Counted from the stretch's first letter, positions 41,448 to 51,204 are shown. The stretch is DNA of 64,000 nucleotides from Bacteroidia bacterium (GCA_020635905.1 JACJYV010000004.1:496001-560000), one strand, 5' to 3'. Numbers and translations: made by a program. Notes: generated by a model from the letters alone, not told the origin.

Positions 41448-44072
41448 ATGTGGACTGATGCGGAACTCTACGCAAAACAGTTCAATAAAATCGTGATTGG
41501 GGTCCCGGGGAGGCCCTTCCCGATCATGATGCCCAACCCCGACGCCACCACCCAGGCCGACGCATTCCGCCTCGAAAACATCGAGGACCCCAATAATCCC
41601 ATTGTCCTGTGGTCCAAAAGGCCTTATGACGAAGTCATTGGCATGTTGTACCGCAGCCTGCCCACCCCCTCCATGCTGCCCCTCTTTTATGAGACCATGC
41701 AGCTGCTGCAGTTGGAAAACGACCGCCGCATTCAGTTTTATGTGGGCAAACATGGTTCGGGCAAGTCCTTTCTCGGTCGCCTGGTAGGCGACATGCTGCA
41801 CCCCGACGGGGCCATCACCTTCAACTGCGCCGACCGCGACCTCAACGAACTCCTGTTCGAAACCGTGCTCGACGTTGGCGCCAATCCCGATCTTTACACC
41901 AAGATCAACGACAAGCTCCGCACCGGCACCATGAACCCCACTTCAGTGGCCGCGCTCAAGGACGCGGTGGGCGATGCTTATTCCGAGGAAAAAGGCTATC
42001 CTTACATCGACTTCGCTTCCGTGGGGCGCATCCACCTCGATCCGGTCATCAACGAAGACGGACAGCACGAAACAGAGGCCCATTTCTCGGCTGGCAACGT
42101 GCAGAATGTGATGGAGGTGATCATGCGCATCACCAAAATCGAGGGACTGAGCTCAGAAGCCAGTTTCATGCCCCTCAAATCCCAGTTGGGGCTGCTGCCG
42201 CTGATCTGGCAGGAGGGAAGGGTGGCGCACCTGGAAGAGTACAACAAATGCAAGGAGGGCACGGACACCTGTTTGCACCCTGTATTGCAGGTCTATAACG
42301 GAGAATACCGCAAGTGCACCGTGTATGGATCGGGGGGAATGTCTTTCACCTTCGACAACCACGAGCGCCAGCCCGGATTTTTCTGCTACCTGGATGGCAA
42401 CATGCGGGCTGACGGGGTCGCGACTCACTCGCTTTCTGCCTCCGCCAACGACCGTCTGCTGCCCAATATCATTCAGGACATGATCAAGGAGGATTGGCAG
42501 CACCGCTGGTGCCAGCTGCTGACCGGCATCCCGATCAAGATCCTCTACGAAAGCAATAAGGCCCAATGGGCCGCCAATCCCGAAGATTTTACCCGCTTCC
42601 TCCATATGATCCGAGGATTGGGTGGGGTGGATGTACCCGAGGCCCATACCCGCTACATCAACCGCTGGGAAGATGTCATGGACGCGACCGACATGATGTC
42701 GCGCTACAACTATGTCTATGACCAGATGACCAATCCCGATTCCCCGGCCAACCGCAACGGAGAGTACCCCGAGCTGTTTACCGAGGTGGATGAGGATTTC
42801 TACAACATGGCGGGCGGTTCCATGCGCCGCAACATTTATTACCTCAAAATGGCGCTGTTGGGCAATCCCAAAACCCTGCAACCCAGCGAAAGCAAAGGCT
42901 ACGACCTGACCCAAAGCTGGGAAGAGCCGCCGCCGGTCAATCCAATCTCTGAGCACCGCAAACCCGAGCAGAAAATGGGCACCCACATCGTCGAGGTCCT
43001 GTTTCGTGACATGCTACGCCTCACTTTGGGATTGGGTAAAACGAATCTCTACATGCGTCTGCGGGTGGAACTGGAGAATATCCGCATGCTCAAGCCCAAG
43101 CTCCACGAAGGTGCGGTCAGCGATTCCATCTATTTCGAGGACCTGCTCAATCTGCAGGAATCATCCAAAGATCAGTTGCTGCTGACCCAGGATATCCTGT
43201 GCAATCAGTTGCGCAGGCAATTGTCGGGGGTGAAATTGTCCAAAGACAACGACCACCTGATGACCCTCGACCAGATCAAAATGGCATTCCAGCAAGCCAT
43301 CTCAGCTGCGCCTTCTTCCAAAGGAGAGCCCAGATTGTCATGGGTTTTTGTGCAGAATTTTCCGCCCCTGGTTACGGTTGACAACCTGCTGAAAGCAGTG
43401 GCGGTGGTGGATGGGGTGCGTTTGGAAGACAACCGCGCGGCTCGCATTCCAGTAGACGATCTGGTCGAACAGGAACAATTCCTGCTTTCGCTGGCTTTGC
43501 CTCAGGTTGGAAAGCACACCCTGGATTCACTCTGGAACCAGAATTTGTATCAAGGGATAGATTCACCCATCCTCGAAGACGACGAATCCCTCAAAATTGC
43601 CTCCAACCGTTCCACCACCGGGGTGGCATTCACCACTTGTCTCACCCAGATCAACGGCAAACTGGCGCCCGTGCACCTCGTATGGGACCTGCATTCCAAT
43701 GACCTGATGGCGGTGGGTGAAATCGCCGACGAACAGGTGGTCGAATACCTCAAACAAAATGGAATTGAGTTTTTCGACCGCAATGCCTCCAATGCCAAAA
43801 CCAATATCCGCTTCTACCTTAACCGTCTGGTGGCCAAACGCAGCCCCCTGATCGAAAAACTGCTGGTGGGGGCCTTCCTCTACCGCAATACCTTTGAGGA
43901 CCTGGATCTGGCCGGCGATCCCGAAGCCTTTGACCGGGTATCCATTGCCGATCTGCTCACTGCCACGGATTGCGTGTACCGTTTTCCCAATTACATCACC
44001 CGTCTGCAAAGTGAAGAGGAACTGGCCGGATATCTGGCCCAAACCCTCACTGAAAATGCCGTCGGGGTCTAA
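41448..44072 (+). CDS. MoxR/CobS-like AAA+ ATPase with long C-terminal extension
   Basis: 874 residues from ATG 41448 (GTG 41427 is in frame upstream). The Walker A motif GKHGSGKS is at 100-107. The MoxR/CobS-type Walker B and pore region reads EGRVAHLEEYNK, with E263-E264 in place of the usual D-E, so the metal-coordinating Asp is replaced by Glu. The sensor-1 equivalent is FFCYLDGN with N318. The Walker A-B distance (~155 residues) is much longer than normal, implying a large insertion. Residues ~400-874 are an unrecognised extension. CobS/MoxR ATPases work with vWA proteins; the vWA-metallopeptidase gene lies 18 kb upstream across the island. An ankyrin gene follows after 15 bp, clearly one operon. 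Role inferred: chaperone or remodelling motor. Confidence 0.75.
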   Translation: MWTDAELYAKQFNKIVIGVPGRPFPIMMPNPDATTQADAFRLENIEDPNNPIVLWSKRPYDEVIGMLYRSLPTPSMLPLFYETMQLLQLENDRRIQFYVGKHGSGKSFLGRLVGDMLHPDGAITFNCADRDLNELLFETVLDVGANPDLYTKINDKLRTGTMNPTSVAALKDAVGDAYSEEKGYPYIDFASVGRIHLDPVINEDGQHETEAHFSAGNVQNVMEVIMRITKIEGLSSEASFMPLKSQLGLLPLIWQEGRVAHLEEYNKCKEGTDTCLHPVLQVYNGEYRKCTVYGSGGMSFTFDNHERQPGFFCYLDGNMRADGVATHSLSASANDRLLPNIIQDMIKEDWQHRWCQLLTGIPIKILYESNKAQWAANPEDFTRFLHMIRGLGGVDVPEAHTRYINRWEDVMDATDMMSRYNYVYDQMTNPDSPANRNGEYPELFTEVDEDFYNMAGGSMRRNIYYLKMALLGNPKTLQPSESKGYDLTQSWEEPPPVNPISEHRKPEQKMGTHIVEVLFRDMLRLTLGLGKTNLYMRLRVELENIRMLKPKLHEGAVSDSIYFEDLLNLQESSKDQLLLTQDILCNQLRRQLSGVKLSKDNDHLMTLDQIKMAFQQAISAAPSSKGEPRLSWVFVQNFPPLVTVDNLLKAVAVVDGVRLEDNRAARIPVDDLVEQEQFLLSLALPQVGKHTLDSLWNQNLYQGIDSPILEDDESLKIASNRSTTGVAFTTCLTQINGKLAPVHLVWDLHSNDLMAVGEIADEQVVEYLKQNGIEFFDRNASNAKTNIRFYLNRLVAKRSPLIEKLLVGAFLYRNTFEDLDLAGDPEAFDRVSIADLLTATDCVYRFPNYITRLQSEEELAGYLAQTLTENAVGV

Positions 44073-44087
44073 GTCAAGCCAAAAAAC

Positions 44088-45644
44088 ATGTCGAATACAG
44101 GCCGTACCATCATCAGCGCCCTCAATCAGGGGGATTATCACGTTGTAAGCCAATACCCAAACCTGGGCGAACAGGATATCAAGATCATCAATCACTACGC
44201 CCACGAGTTATTTGAAACCGCCGTAACCTCGCGCAATCTACCCCTGTTGCAGGCCATTCTGGAGATTCCGCGCATTCAGGTCAATAAAAAAGAATACCAG
44301 GTTCTGCTGGAATCGGTGAAAGCGGGTTTGGTCGAATTTGTCCAGGAACTGGGACGGGTAAACGGGGTAGATCCCAATGTGCGGAATACGGCCGGGGATA
44401 CGGCCCTCATTCTGGCTCAGAAGGGTTCCTGGGGCGAAGACAAAGCCCTGTTACTTACGGGTTGGATTTGTGCATTAGGGGATGTGATTGTCAATGCGAG
44501 GGGAGAGGAGCGCAAAACGGCTCTCCACCATGCCCTGCAAAATGGTTGGTACAAGGTAGCCATGCGCCTGATGGAAAACGGGGCCAATCCCAAGATTCCG
44601 GATGAAAACGATGAAACCTCCCTGAATCTGGCTCTCTCAGCTTCCAATCTGCCCGGCGATCTCTTTTCCATGATGCTGGGCTACGATGGCCCTGAGCCGG
44701 ATGAACTGGAAGGCATTGATCCACCCAAAGAAGCTGCTGCCACCCCTGATCCGGCCCAGCACCAAGGCCCGAAGGCAAAGGACACGCCCTTCCCTCATGT
44801 TCCGCCGCCCTTGCAGGCCACTCCCTTGCCTCCCGAAGCCTTTCAAAAGAAAACTCCCGGCGTGGATGTGACCAACCCCCTGGGCAGCCCCCAGGATCCT
44901 TCCATTGATCAGGACGGTCCGGATGTGGTGACTCCCATTGGTAATCCAAATAATGCCCACCATTCCACCCGGCCCGTTACCCCGACCCCGGCGCTTCAGG
45001 ACGACGATCCCCGCATTCGTACGGTGACCACCTCGATGTCGCCCTCCATGCCTCAGACCCGGGCTGGCTTCGATCCGCCCGATGTGCCCGCACCTGATCC
45101 AGAAAAGCCCCGGGTGCAGCCCCAGCGTCGCACCAATGAGACTCTGGAGGAAGTGCTGGAAATGAAGGAGGGCCAAAGCCTGGCCGACGTGCTCACCCGC
45201 GACCACCTCATGAGTTCTCCCGCCGATGGCGGTCCCATCCGCCTGCATCGGCGGGCCTTACTGGCCCAACTGGTCAAAGTGGATGAAATCCTGAAAAAGC
45301 AGGATGGAGGCCTCTCCGAGGCCGATGCCCGCCAAAAAGATCCCGTGACCGAAGACACGCTCTGGCATGCCGCCGCCCGCCACGACCAGTTCCTGACTGT
45401 GCTGCGCTATCTGGTGGCCAAGGGCTTCTGGCCCCAGGTCAATGACTTTACCGCCCGCAACTACGAGGGCCTCACCGTGATCGACATCCTCGACCAGCGG
45501 GGACGCCTCCACGAGGTATTGCATGCCCCCGAGTGGGGGCAGCATCCCGCCTCCCTGGCCCACATCATCGCCAATATCCCCCGCCAGAAGCGCGGCGCCT
45601 TCGCCGCCCTGATTGCCCGCACCAATTTGATCCTTCGGGGATAA
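44088..45644 (+). CDS. Ankyrin-repeat protein with proline-rich linker
   Basis: 518 residues, no signal peptide. Residues ~30-205 contain degenerate ankyrin repeats, the clearest being DPNVRNTAGDTALILAQKG and RKTALHHALQNGWYKVAMRL with MENGANPKIPDENDETSLNL (three pieces of one stretch). Residues ~210-350 are a Pro/Asp/Thr-rich disordered linker. The C-terminal part has another ankyrin-like pair (DTLWHAAARHDQFLTVLRYL, then YEGLTVIDIL) and a helical end. Ankyrins act as protein-interaction surfaces. Directly behind the AAA+ gene, it probably selects substrates for, or scaffolds, that motor (inference). Confidence 0.75.
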   Translation: MSNTGRTIISALNQGDYHVVSQYPNLGEQDIKIINHYAHELFETAVTSRNLPLLQAILEIPRIQVNKKEYQVLLESVKAGLVEFVQELGRVNGVDPNVRNTAGDTALILAQKGSWGEDKALLLTGWICALGDVIVNARGEERKTALHHALQNGWYKVAMRLMENGANPKIPDENDETSLNLALSASNLPGDLFSMMLGYDGPEPDELEGIDPPKEAAATPDPAQHQGPKAKDTPFPHVPPPLQATPLPPEAFQKKTPGVDVTNPLGSPQDPSIDQDGPDVVTPIGNPNNAHHSTRPVTPTPALQDDDPRIRTVTTSMSPSMPQTRAGFDPPDVPAPDPEKPRVQPQRRTNETLEEVLEMKEGQSLADVLTRDHLMSSPADGGPIRLHRRALLAQLVKVDEILKKQDGGLSEADARQKDPVTEDTLWHAAARHDQFLTVLRYLVAKGFWPQVNDFTARNYEGLTVIDILDQRGRLHEVLHAPEWGQHPASLAHIIANIPRQKRGAFAALIARTNLILRG

Positions 45645-45747
45645 ATTTTTTGGAAACAACATGGTCGTTTCCCTACGGGTTATGGTTCAATGATTTGCGG
45701 TTCGGGTTTGAGTGTCCCCTCAACCCTCATCCCTCTAACTCACAAGT

Positions 45748-45795
45748 CCTGAACCGTAAACTGTAAACCGCAAACCGTAACCGTAAACCGTAAAT
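45748..45795. repeat. Short direct repeats AACCGTAAA
   Basis: About five imperfect copies of a 7-10 bp word (CCGTAAA, CCGCAAA) precede the terminator in the 204-bp gap between convergent genes. Low-complexity DNA, no coding sense. Confidence 0.6.
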
Positions 45796-45829
45796 AAAAA
45801 TCCCCGGAAGCAACCTCCCGGGGATTTTT
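45796..45829. terminator. Strong bidirectional rho-independent terminator
   Basis: A 12-bp perfect stem, AAAAATCCCCGG (45796-45807) and CCGGGGATTTTT (45818-45829), with a 10-nt loop. A-run on one side and T-run on the other, so it ends both the ankyrin operon (+) and the OB-fold gene (-). Confidence 0.85.
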
Positions 45830-45848
45830 ATTTCATCTATGCCTGAGC

Positions 45849-47318
45849 TTATCTCAGCACAATCCGCTGGGTGGATGATTTCTCACCTGCGGTAACCTGC
45901 AGCATGTACATGCCACGGGGCAGGGCGCTCACATCCAACGTAGTCTGGTTGGCAGCGTGGGTCTGCATCATTTGCTGTCCCACCAGATTGAACAGGGTCA
46001 CCTGAGCCACTCCGTTGGAGCCGTCAAAGGATACCTGAAGCTGATTTTGGGCAGGATTGGGGAAAATATTCAGGCCAGCAACCCGCTGATCATCATCAAT
46101 GCCTACAAATACTTCCACATCGGCAGCGCCGCAGGGCTCGATTTTCCATTCAGAAAAGGAATAAAGCAGCGGACCGGTTACGGTATATTTCAACCCGGCA
46201 GTCGGGGTGTAAGCAAACATCAGGTCGTCGATCAGGATGGCGCCTGTGCCGTCATTCAGTTCCCACTGACCAAAGTTGGAAGCAACCTGATCGTTGGTGC
46301 AGGTGGCATTGGTCACCTGAATGCGCACACCTTCAAACATTTCCTGATTGGCGGCTGCGGTGGAAACCGAAACCGGAGCCGGCAGAGGATTGCCGGAAGA
46401 AACGGTGTTCAGGCTGGTGGCATTGATTTCCGTGTAATTGAAAAATTCAACTGCTTTACCCTTTACCCAAACATTATCGCCGGGGCTGGGGGTGTTATTG
46501 CCGTCAAATACATAAATACCATTCCAGGCCTTAGAGGAATCCTGAATCCAGTATCCGCCGCCATCCAGGCAGGTTACAGTTCCCCAAACCGTCACATTCT
46601 GATCCTTCAGGGGAGAATCGCCTGAAGTAGCCGTGGTGTACTGAATTTTGTAGATGGTGGTGGTGTCGCCTGGGTTGCCGCTTCCGCCCCCACAGCTGTC
46701 TTTCACCACGTCGGCCGTGGTGTCGCGGATCTGGATTTTCCACTCAGAAAAAGAGTAGTACATGGGTCCGGTAACGGTGTACTTGCAATTCAGGGTGGGA
46801 GTGTAGGCAATGATCAGGTCGTCCACAAACACAGGACCTGAACCGTCATTGAGCACCCACTGGCCAAAGCCTGAACTGGGATTGGTGCAGGTGGCTTTCA
46901 CCCGTACCAGTACAGATTCGTAGGGCTCAGATCCGCTCACAGTGGTGGTCAGCAGCAGGGGAGCAGGCAGGGCGTTTCCGCTGGAAACCACATTCACATT
47001 GGTCACGTTCTTCATTTCGGTCAGGCCGTTGAATTCGTCGATCTGGCCGGTAATGGTGATCCGGTCTCCCACGCTTACCTGTCCTCCTGCGGAGGTAGAG
47101 TAAACATAAAGGCCGTTCCAGGCCTTGGAGGAATCCTGAATCCAGAAGGAGGTCACATCATGGGCGGTGACAATGCCCGAGGTGGTAACAGTATCTCCCA
47201 GATAAGGAGAGATGCCGTTGGTTGCGTACTGAATCTGGCGAATGGTCACCGTAGCCTGAGCGGATGCCATAGATGCCAGAAGCAAGCAGGAAAGTACAAT
47301 TGCGTAAAACTTCTTCAT
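45849..47318 (-). CDS. Secreted protein with two OB-fold-like domains and T9SS type A tail
   Basis: 489 residues from the ATG at 47318 (MKKFYAIVLSCLLLASMASAQ signal peptide); an ATG at 47330 is also in frame. Two internally homologous domains (about 25-205 and 220-395) each contain IRQIQY or IYKIQY, SGIVT/WGTVTC, YWIQDSSKAWNG, VYVF/YVYS, a GD-I-I-G turn and an EFN--TEI strand. This resembles OB-fold nucleic-acid-binding domains attached to exported nucleases. The C-terminus LNIFPNPAQNQLQVSF, GLPRGMYML-type turn (here ALPRGMYML) and TQRIVLR is a T9SS type A tail. Last gene of the minus-strand group with a DUF5689 lipoprotein and TonB receptor. Role inferred: surface capture of nucleic acid. 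Confidence 0.85.
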   Translation of the reverse strand: MKKFYAIVLSCLLLASMASAQATVTIRQIQYATNGISPYLGDTVTTSGIVTAHDVTSFWIQDSSKAWNGLYVYSTSAGGQVSVGDRITITGQIDEFNGLTEMKNVTNVNVVSSGNALPAPLLLTTTVSGSEPYESVLVRVKATCTNPSSGFGQWVLNDGSGPVFVDDLIIAYTPTLNCKYTVTGPMYYSFSEWKIQIRDTTADVVKDSCGGGSGNPGDTTTIYKIQYTTATSGDSPLKDQNVTVWGTVTCLDGGGYWIQDSSKAWNGIYVFDGNNTPSPGDNVWVKGKAVEFFNYTEINATSLNTVSSGNPLPAPVSVSTAAANQEMFEGVRIQVTNATCTNDQVASNFGQWELNDGTGAILIDDLMFAYTPTAGLKYTVTGPLLYSFSEWKIEPCGAADVEVFVGIDDDQRVAGLNIFPNPAQNQLQVSFDGSNGVAQVTLFNLVGQQMMQTHAANQTTLDVSALPRGMYMLQVTAGEKSSTQRIVLR

Positions 47319-47344
47319 AACTTTTTCCAAATGATTTATTGGCT

Positions 47345-48631
47345 TTATTGTTTGATTACTATGTTGTCGAGACGGTAATTATCATCCAGACCGCCGGGCG
47401 AACTGCCTTCATACTTGAAGCCAATGTGGTAAGTTCCCTGGTAGTTGAAGCCCAGGAAATTTCTCAGTTCGATGGCGCCCGTGGGGTACCATTGGTGGTA
47501 GGTCGCAGAAGAGCCAGGCAGAGAGCAGGTCACCTGGGTCCAGGTGGCAGCGGTAACATCGGAGCCAGTGGGGATGTCTGAGGGAGTGAAGTTGGTGGAA
47601 ATCCAGACCGAGAGGGCATCGTGGTCCCAGTAGGCCATGGAGCAATCGAAGGTCAGGGTATCCTTGCCCTGAGACTGGACAGAGGGAGAGATCAGCCACA
47701 TTTCGTTGCTGGCATCCGAGGATTGATAAGAGGTGCCTTCAGCATAAATATCTGAGCCAAAAACCTGGCCTGCCCATACCCGGGTGCCGATCACAGCCAC
47801 GTTGGTCCAGCAGGGGGAGGCAATGGGAGAACCTTTGGTGGCATCATTGAAATCTTCGTTCAGGCCGTTTTTGGGAGTACATCCTGAGGATCCGCCCCCG
47901 CAACGGGTGGCCGTCATGCCCAATTCGGCTGGTTCACGTACGAAAAGCTGAAAATCTCCCTTGTATTCGCTCAGCACGCCGATAAATTTACCCCGGCCGG
48001 AAGGAATGGTGTCTGAGGCAAAATTGGAGTAACCCGAAGTGCGTACCAAAACGGTATTGCCATTGCAGTCTTTGAGGTCGTGGTTGAGGGCAAACAGACT
48101 TACCGCGTCGGCCCAGGTGGTGTTTACGTCAGCAGCAGAAAACTCTGCGCTGTCGATCTGGATCAGGTGGGCCTCCCAGGCATCGCCAATCTGGTCTATG
48201 GTGATCACCTGGGGTTTTACTTCCCGCAGGGTAGCCACTTTCACAATATTATTATCCACATTGACCGAATCCACCTGAAACATACCGTTATAGTCCTGCA
48301 GGGTGGTTCCGTTCAGGTTCAGACGGATGGAATCGCCTTTATACAGGCCGCCGGAAGCAGTCAGACGCAGGTAAAGTGCGCCAGTGGCATCCTGCATATA
48401 GGCTTCTTTATAAAAGTTTCCATTCCGCTCGTCGCTGGTAATGGTGCCATACACGGTTTTATCTTCAGTGATCTTGATGGGAGCGCCCTGAAACATTGCC
48501 CGCACATCGGCGCAGGTCACAATGTCACCCACGGGAATGCTTTTGATGGGGGGCTCGTCGAATTCGCGTTTACAGGAGGCCAACACCATCATGGCCAAAA
48601 GGAGCAAGGAGGAAAACCTGAGGAAATTCAT
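47345..48631 (-). CDS. DUF5689 lipoprotein with jelly-roll C-terminal domain
   Basis: 428 residues. The lipoprotein signal peptide ends MMVLASC (Cys 20). Residues ~30-240 match DUF5689 by order of motifs: IPVGDIVTCADVRAMFQG, VYGTITSDERNGNFYKEAYM, DATGALYLRL and the GD-I-LNL strand. Residues ~255-428 look like a choice-of-anchor J/jelly-roll domain (LNEDFNDATKG, WLISPSVQSQGKDTLTFDCS, DNIVIKQ). DUF5689 lipoproteins accompany TonB receptors and secreted nucleases in Bacteroidota. It stands 26 bp downstream of the receptor gene and 26 bp upstream of the OB-fold gene start, so it is one operon. Probably the surface-exposed partner of the receptor. Confidence 0.85.
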   Translation of the reverse strand: MNFLRFSSLLLLAMMVLASCKREFDEPPIKSIPVGDIVTCADVRAMFQGAPIKITEDKTVYGTITSDERNGNFYKEAYMQDATGALYLRLTASGGLYKGDSIRLNLNGTTLQDYNGMFQVDSVNVDNNIVKVATLREVKPQVITIDQIGDAWEAHLIQIDSAEFSAADVNTTWADAVSLFALNHDLKDCNGNTVLVRTSGYSNFASDTIPSGRGKFIGVLSEYKGDFQLFVREPAELGMTATRCGGGSSGCTPKNGLNEDFNDATKGSPIASPCWTNVAVIGTRVWAGQVFGSDIYAEGTSYQSSDASNEMWLISPSVQSQGKDTLTFDCSMAYWDHDALSVWISTNFTPSDIPTGSDVTAATWTQVTCSLPGSSATYHQWYPTGAIELRNFLGFNYQGTYHIGFKYEGSSPGGLDDNYRLDNIVIKQ

Positions 48632-48657
48632 ATTATTCTTTTTTTCTCTGTCAAAGT

Positions 48658-51204
48658 TTAGAAGCTGAAACGCACCATCGCAAAATAGGTGGTTCCGTAC
48701 ATATAGCCGAATTTCGGGGCAAATTTAGCGATATCAGTCCGGTCATAGCGCAACTGTTCAAATCCGCCGGTGGCAAAATTCTTGTTATTCAGGGCATTAT
48801 TTACGTTAACGGTAAACAAGAGGTAATATTTGCGGTTGAAACGGAAGCTCTTGCCCGCAAAGAAGTTGAGTGAGGTGCCGGCATTCAGGCGCACCTGATC
48901 CAGCATTTGTCTCCACTGAGGATCCTCAATCACATAGCCTTCCAGGGCTTCAGAGGTACGGCGGTCCGGGTTGGGATCAAGCCAGATCTGGTCAAACCAG
49001 TTGAAATTACCCCCGATAAAGTAATATTGTTTGCCGCTGTATTTCAGGCCAATGGAGGCCGCGGTCTGTGGCATGCCGCCAATGCGGTAGTTTTTCAGAT
49101 ACACCGTGCGGTCCTCGGCAAGCACTTCGCTGCTGTTATTGGAGGTTACGGTGGCGGTGGGACGTGAATTATACAGGTATTGTCCCCAGGAGAAAGCCCC
49201 GGTCACCGTAAACTGTTGCATCACGGAGGCTTCTGCGCCCACTTCCAGCCCGGTGTACAATTGATCCACCCCGGTCATGGAGTAGTTCACAAAAGTACGC
49301 AGTTCGTCGTGCCAGAAAGTACGGTTATAAACCTGATTATTCACCAGTGAGTAATAATAGGTGGCCCGAGCTTTGAAATTGGGATAACGGATGATGTAGT
49401 TAAAATCCCCCGAAATCACCTCCTCAGCTGTCAGACCGTTCAGAATCTGGTTGTGCAGGCGGGGTGCCAGAAAGGAAGAACTGATCGCTGGCGGACGGGT
49501 CATGTAAAGTCCGTTGGCCGTGATATAATGGCGGCCGGTCACTTTATAGGTTACCCCGGCTTTGGCACCGTAGGTAAAGAAGTTGTTTTTGGCGGATTGT
49601 CCGTAGGAATCGTTGGGGAAGAGACCCGTCCTGAATTTGCCATCCCGCCAGAAAGAGGTGTAGCCCAATTGAGCCCCGGCAAATATTTCGAATTTAGGGG
49701 TGGTAAATTCAACCTGACCAAACCAGTTTCCGCTGTTTTGGTGCAGATCATAATTATACCCAAAAACGTCGCCTACCCGGACCACGTGATTGGGTTGCTC
49801 AAGATTATTTTGTGATGCATTCGGATCTGAGAAATCCTGCAGGGCAAACTGGTTGATGTCCACCCAGAAATCGCCGCCCAGCGCATCTTCCAGCACTTTG
49901 AAGTTGTGGGAAGTATAGGATTGTAGGTCCAGCCCGGAAGAAAGTACAATTTTGTCGCTGAATTTGTGGTTGAGAATGGTCTTGGCCCCAAACCAGAGCG
50001 GATCGCTGCGCCATTCCTCCAGAATGTACTTCGAGCGGTTGCCCGTCACATTATTTCCCGCGATACCATCGGCATCTTCCACTGTATACAGGTTTTTGCT
50101 GTTGGCAAAGTACATGTGATCCCAGTTTACCTGGCGGTAAGAGTCGTCAGTGGCCCAGAGTTGGGCTACGGCGGCAGCCTGGGCAGGATCCGTATCCTCA
50201 AAGTAGGAGGGGAGGTAGCGGTAATAATCCGGACGGGGGTCCTGGGCATCGTACCAGTTGAGGCTGGTCTGACCGCTGCGTCCGAATTCGAGGAAAGCAG
50301 TGCTGGTCAGTTTGGTTTTCTCGTTGGGGGTGAAATAGTGGCTCAGAAAGAGCATGGGCTTGTGGTTGTCGCGCACCCGGGAGTTGCGTTTTACCCCGTT
50401 TTGGTAGCCCCAGTAGGGATTATAATAATTATTGCCGGTGGCGTCGTAGGCCTCCTGCACCGCCAGACCGGCCCGGCCCTGCACCGTGGGCGAACCCATG
50501 GCCACAAAGCCAAACATGTGTTTGTCGTTGAGCTTCTTATCCACCGAGAGGAAATAACTGGCTGCGCTGTAGGAAGTGCCTTCCACATAGCCTTCCCCTG
50601 CAAAGCGGGCCGAACCAGACACACTGATGGCCCAGCCGTTTTTCATCATGCCTGTATTATAGGTCACCATAGGACGGTGGCGGTAAGTCCGGTTGGTCAA
50701 AGCGTAGGAAAAGCGGATGCCCTTGCGCTGGGTGGAAGCCCGCAGGTCGATGTTGGAAAAGCCCTGCATGCCACCAAAGGCCAGATCAGAGGCCGTAATC
50801 CCGATGCGGGTCATGGGGTAGCGGGTAATGTCGTTCAGGCCGCCCCAGTTGGCCCATACTGCCCATTGAGTTTCGGGATCGTTCATGGGAATCCCGTTCA
50901 GCATCACCGTCATATTTTCCGAGCTGTAGCCCCGGATTTTGAAGCGGGCCGTACTCCAGTTGTATCCCGCAGCCGACACAAAGGCATCCCGCGACGATTG
51001 CAGCAGCCCCGAGACATCCTGCGATTGTACCTCACTTTCCAGCACATCGGCCGATACGGAAAAAGATGGTATCAAATTTGCATCCTCCAGACTGTCGGGA
51101 GGAAGGATGGTGTCGGTTTGAGCAAAAGAAAACTGAATAAATAAACTTGCCCACAAGAGGATTGCGATCGTTCTTGCAGGGAAAGGGGTATGTCGAATTT
51201 TCAT
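48658..51204 (-). CDS. TonB-dependent outer-membrane receptor
   Basis: 848 residues from the ATG at 51204, chosen because a standard signal peptide follows (ARTIAILLWASLFIQFSFAQ). Plug domain at about 35-175 (VSGLLQSSRDAFVSAAGYNW, FKIRGYSSENMTVMLNGIPM, NDPETQWAVW, GFSNIDLR), then a 22-strand barrel-like region ending in the aromatic terminal strand TTYFAMVRFSF. No N-terminal carboxypeptidase-regulatory domain. It imports a substrate too large for porins, powered by TonB; the DUF5689, OB-fold and nuclease neighbours suggest nucleic-acid pieces or phosphate-rich ligands (inference). First gene of the minus-strand operon; the divergent nuclease gene begins 117 bp away. Confidence 0.9.
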   Translation of the reverse strand: MKIRHTPFPARTIAILLWASLFIQFSFAQTDTILPPDSLEDANLIPSFSVSADVLESEVQSQDVSGLLQSSRDAFVSAAGYNWSTARFKIRGYSSENMTVMLNGIPMNDPETQWAVWANWGGLNDITRYPMTRIGITASDLAFGGMQGFSNIDLRASTQRKGIRFSYALTNRTYRHRPMVTYNTGMMKNGWAISVSGSARFAGEGYVEGTSYSAASYFLSVDKKLNDKHMFGFVAMGSPTVQGRAGLAVQEAYDATGNNYYNPYWGYQNGVKRNSRVRDNHKPMLFLSHYFTPNEKTKLTSTAFLEFGRSGQTSLNWYDAQDPRPDYYRYLPSYFEDTDPAQAAAVAQLWATDDSYRQVNWDHMYFANSKNLYTVEDADGIAGNNVTGNRSKYILEEWRSDPLWFGAKTILNHKFSDKIVLSSGLDLQSYTSHNFKVLEDALGGDFWVDINQFALQDFSDPNASQNNLEQPNHVVRVGDVFGYNYDLHQNSGNWFGQVEFTTPKFEIFAGAQLGYTSFWRDGKFRTGLFPNDSYGQSAKNNFFTYGAKAGVTYKVTGRHYITANGLYMTRPPAISSSFLAPRLHNQILNGLTAEEVISGDFNYIIRYPNFKARATYYYSLVNNQVYNRTFWHDELRTFVNYSMTGVDQLYTGLEVGAEASVMQQFTVTGAFSWGQYLYNSRPTATVTSNNSSEVLAEDRTVYLKNYRIGGMPQTAASIGLKYSGKQYYFIGGNFNWFDQIWLDPNPDRRTSEALEGYVIEDPQWRQMLDQVRLNAGTSLNFFAGKSFRFNRKYYLLFTVNVNNALNNKNFATGGFEQLRYDRTDIAKFAPKFGYMYGTTYFAMVRFSF

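Noticed and set aside
49966..51144. 392-codon plus-strand frame opposite the TonB receptor
   Set aside because: Antisense shadow; the receptor's plug and terminal strand motifs are on the minus strand.
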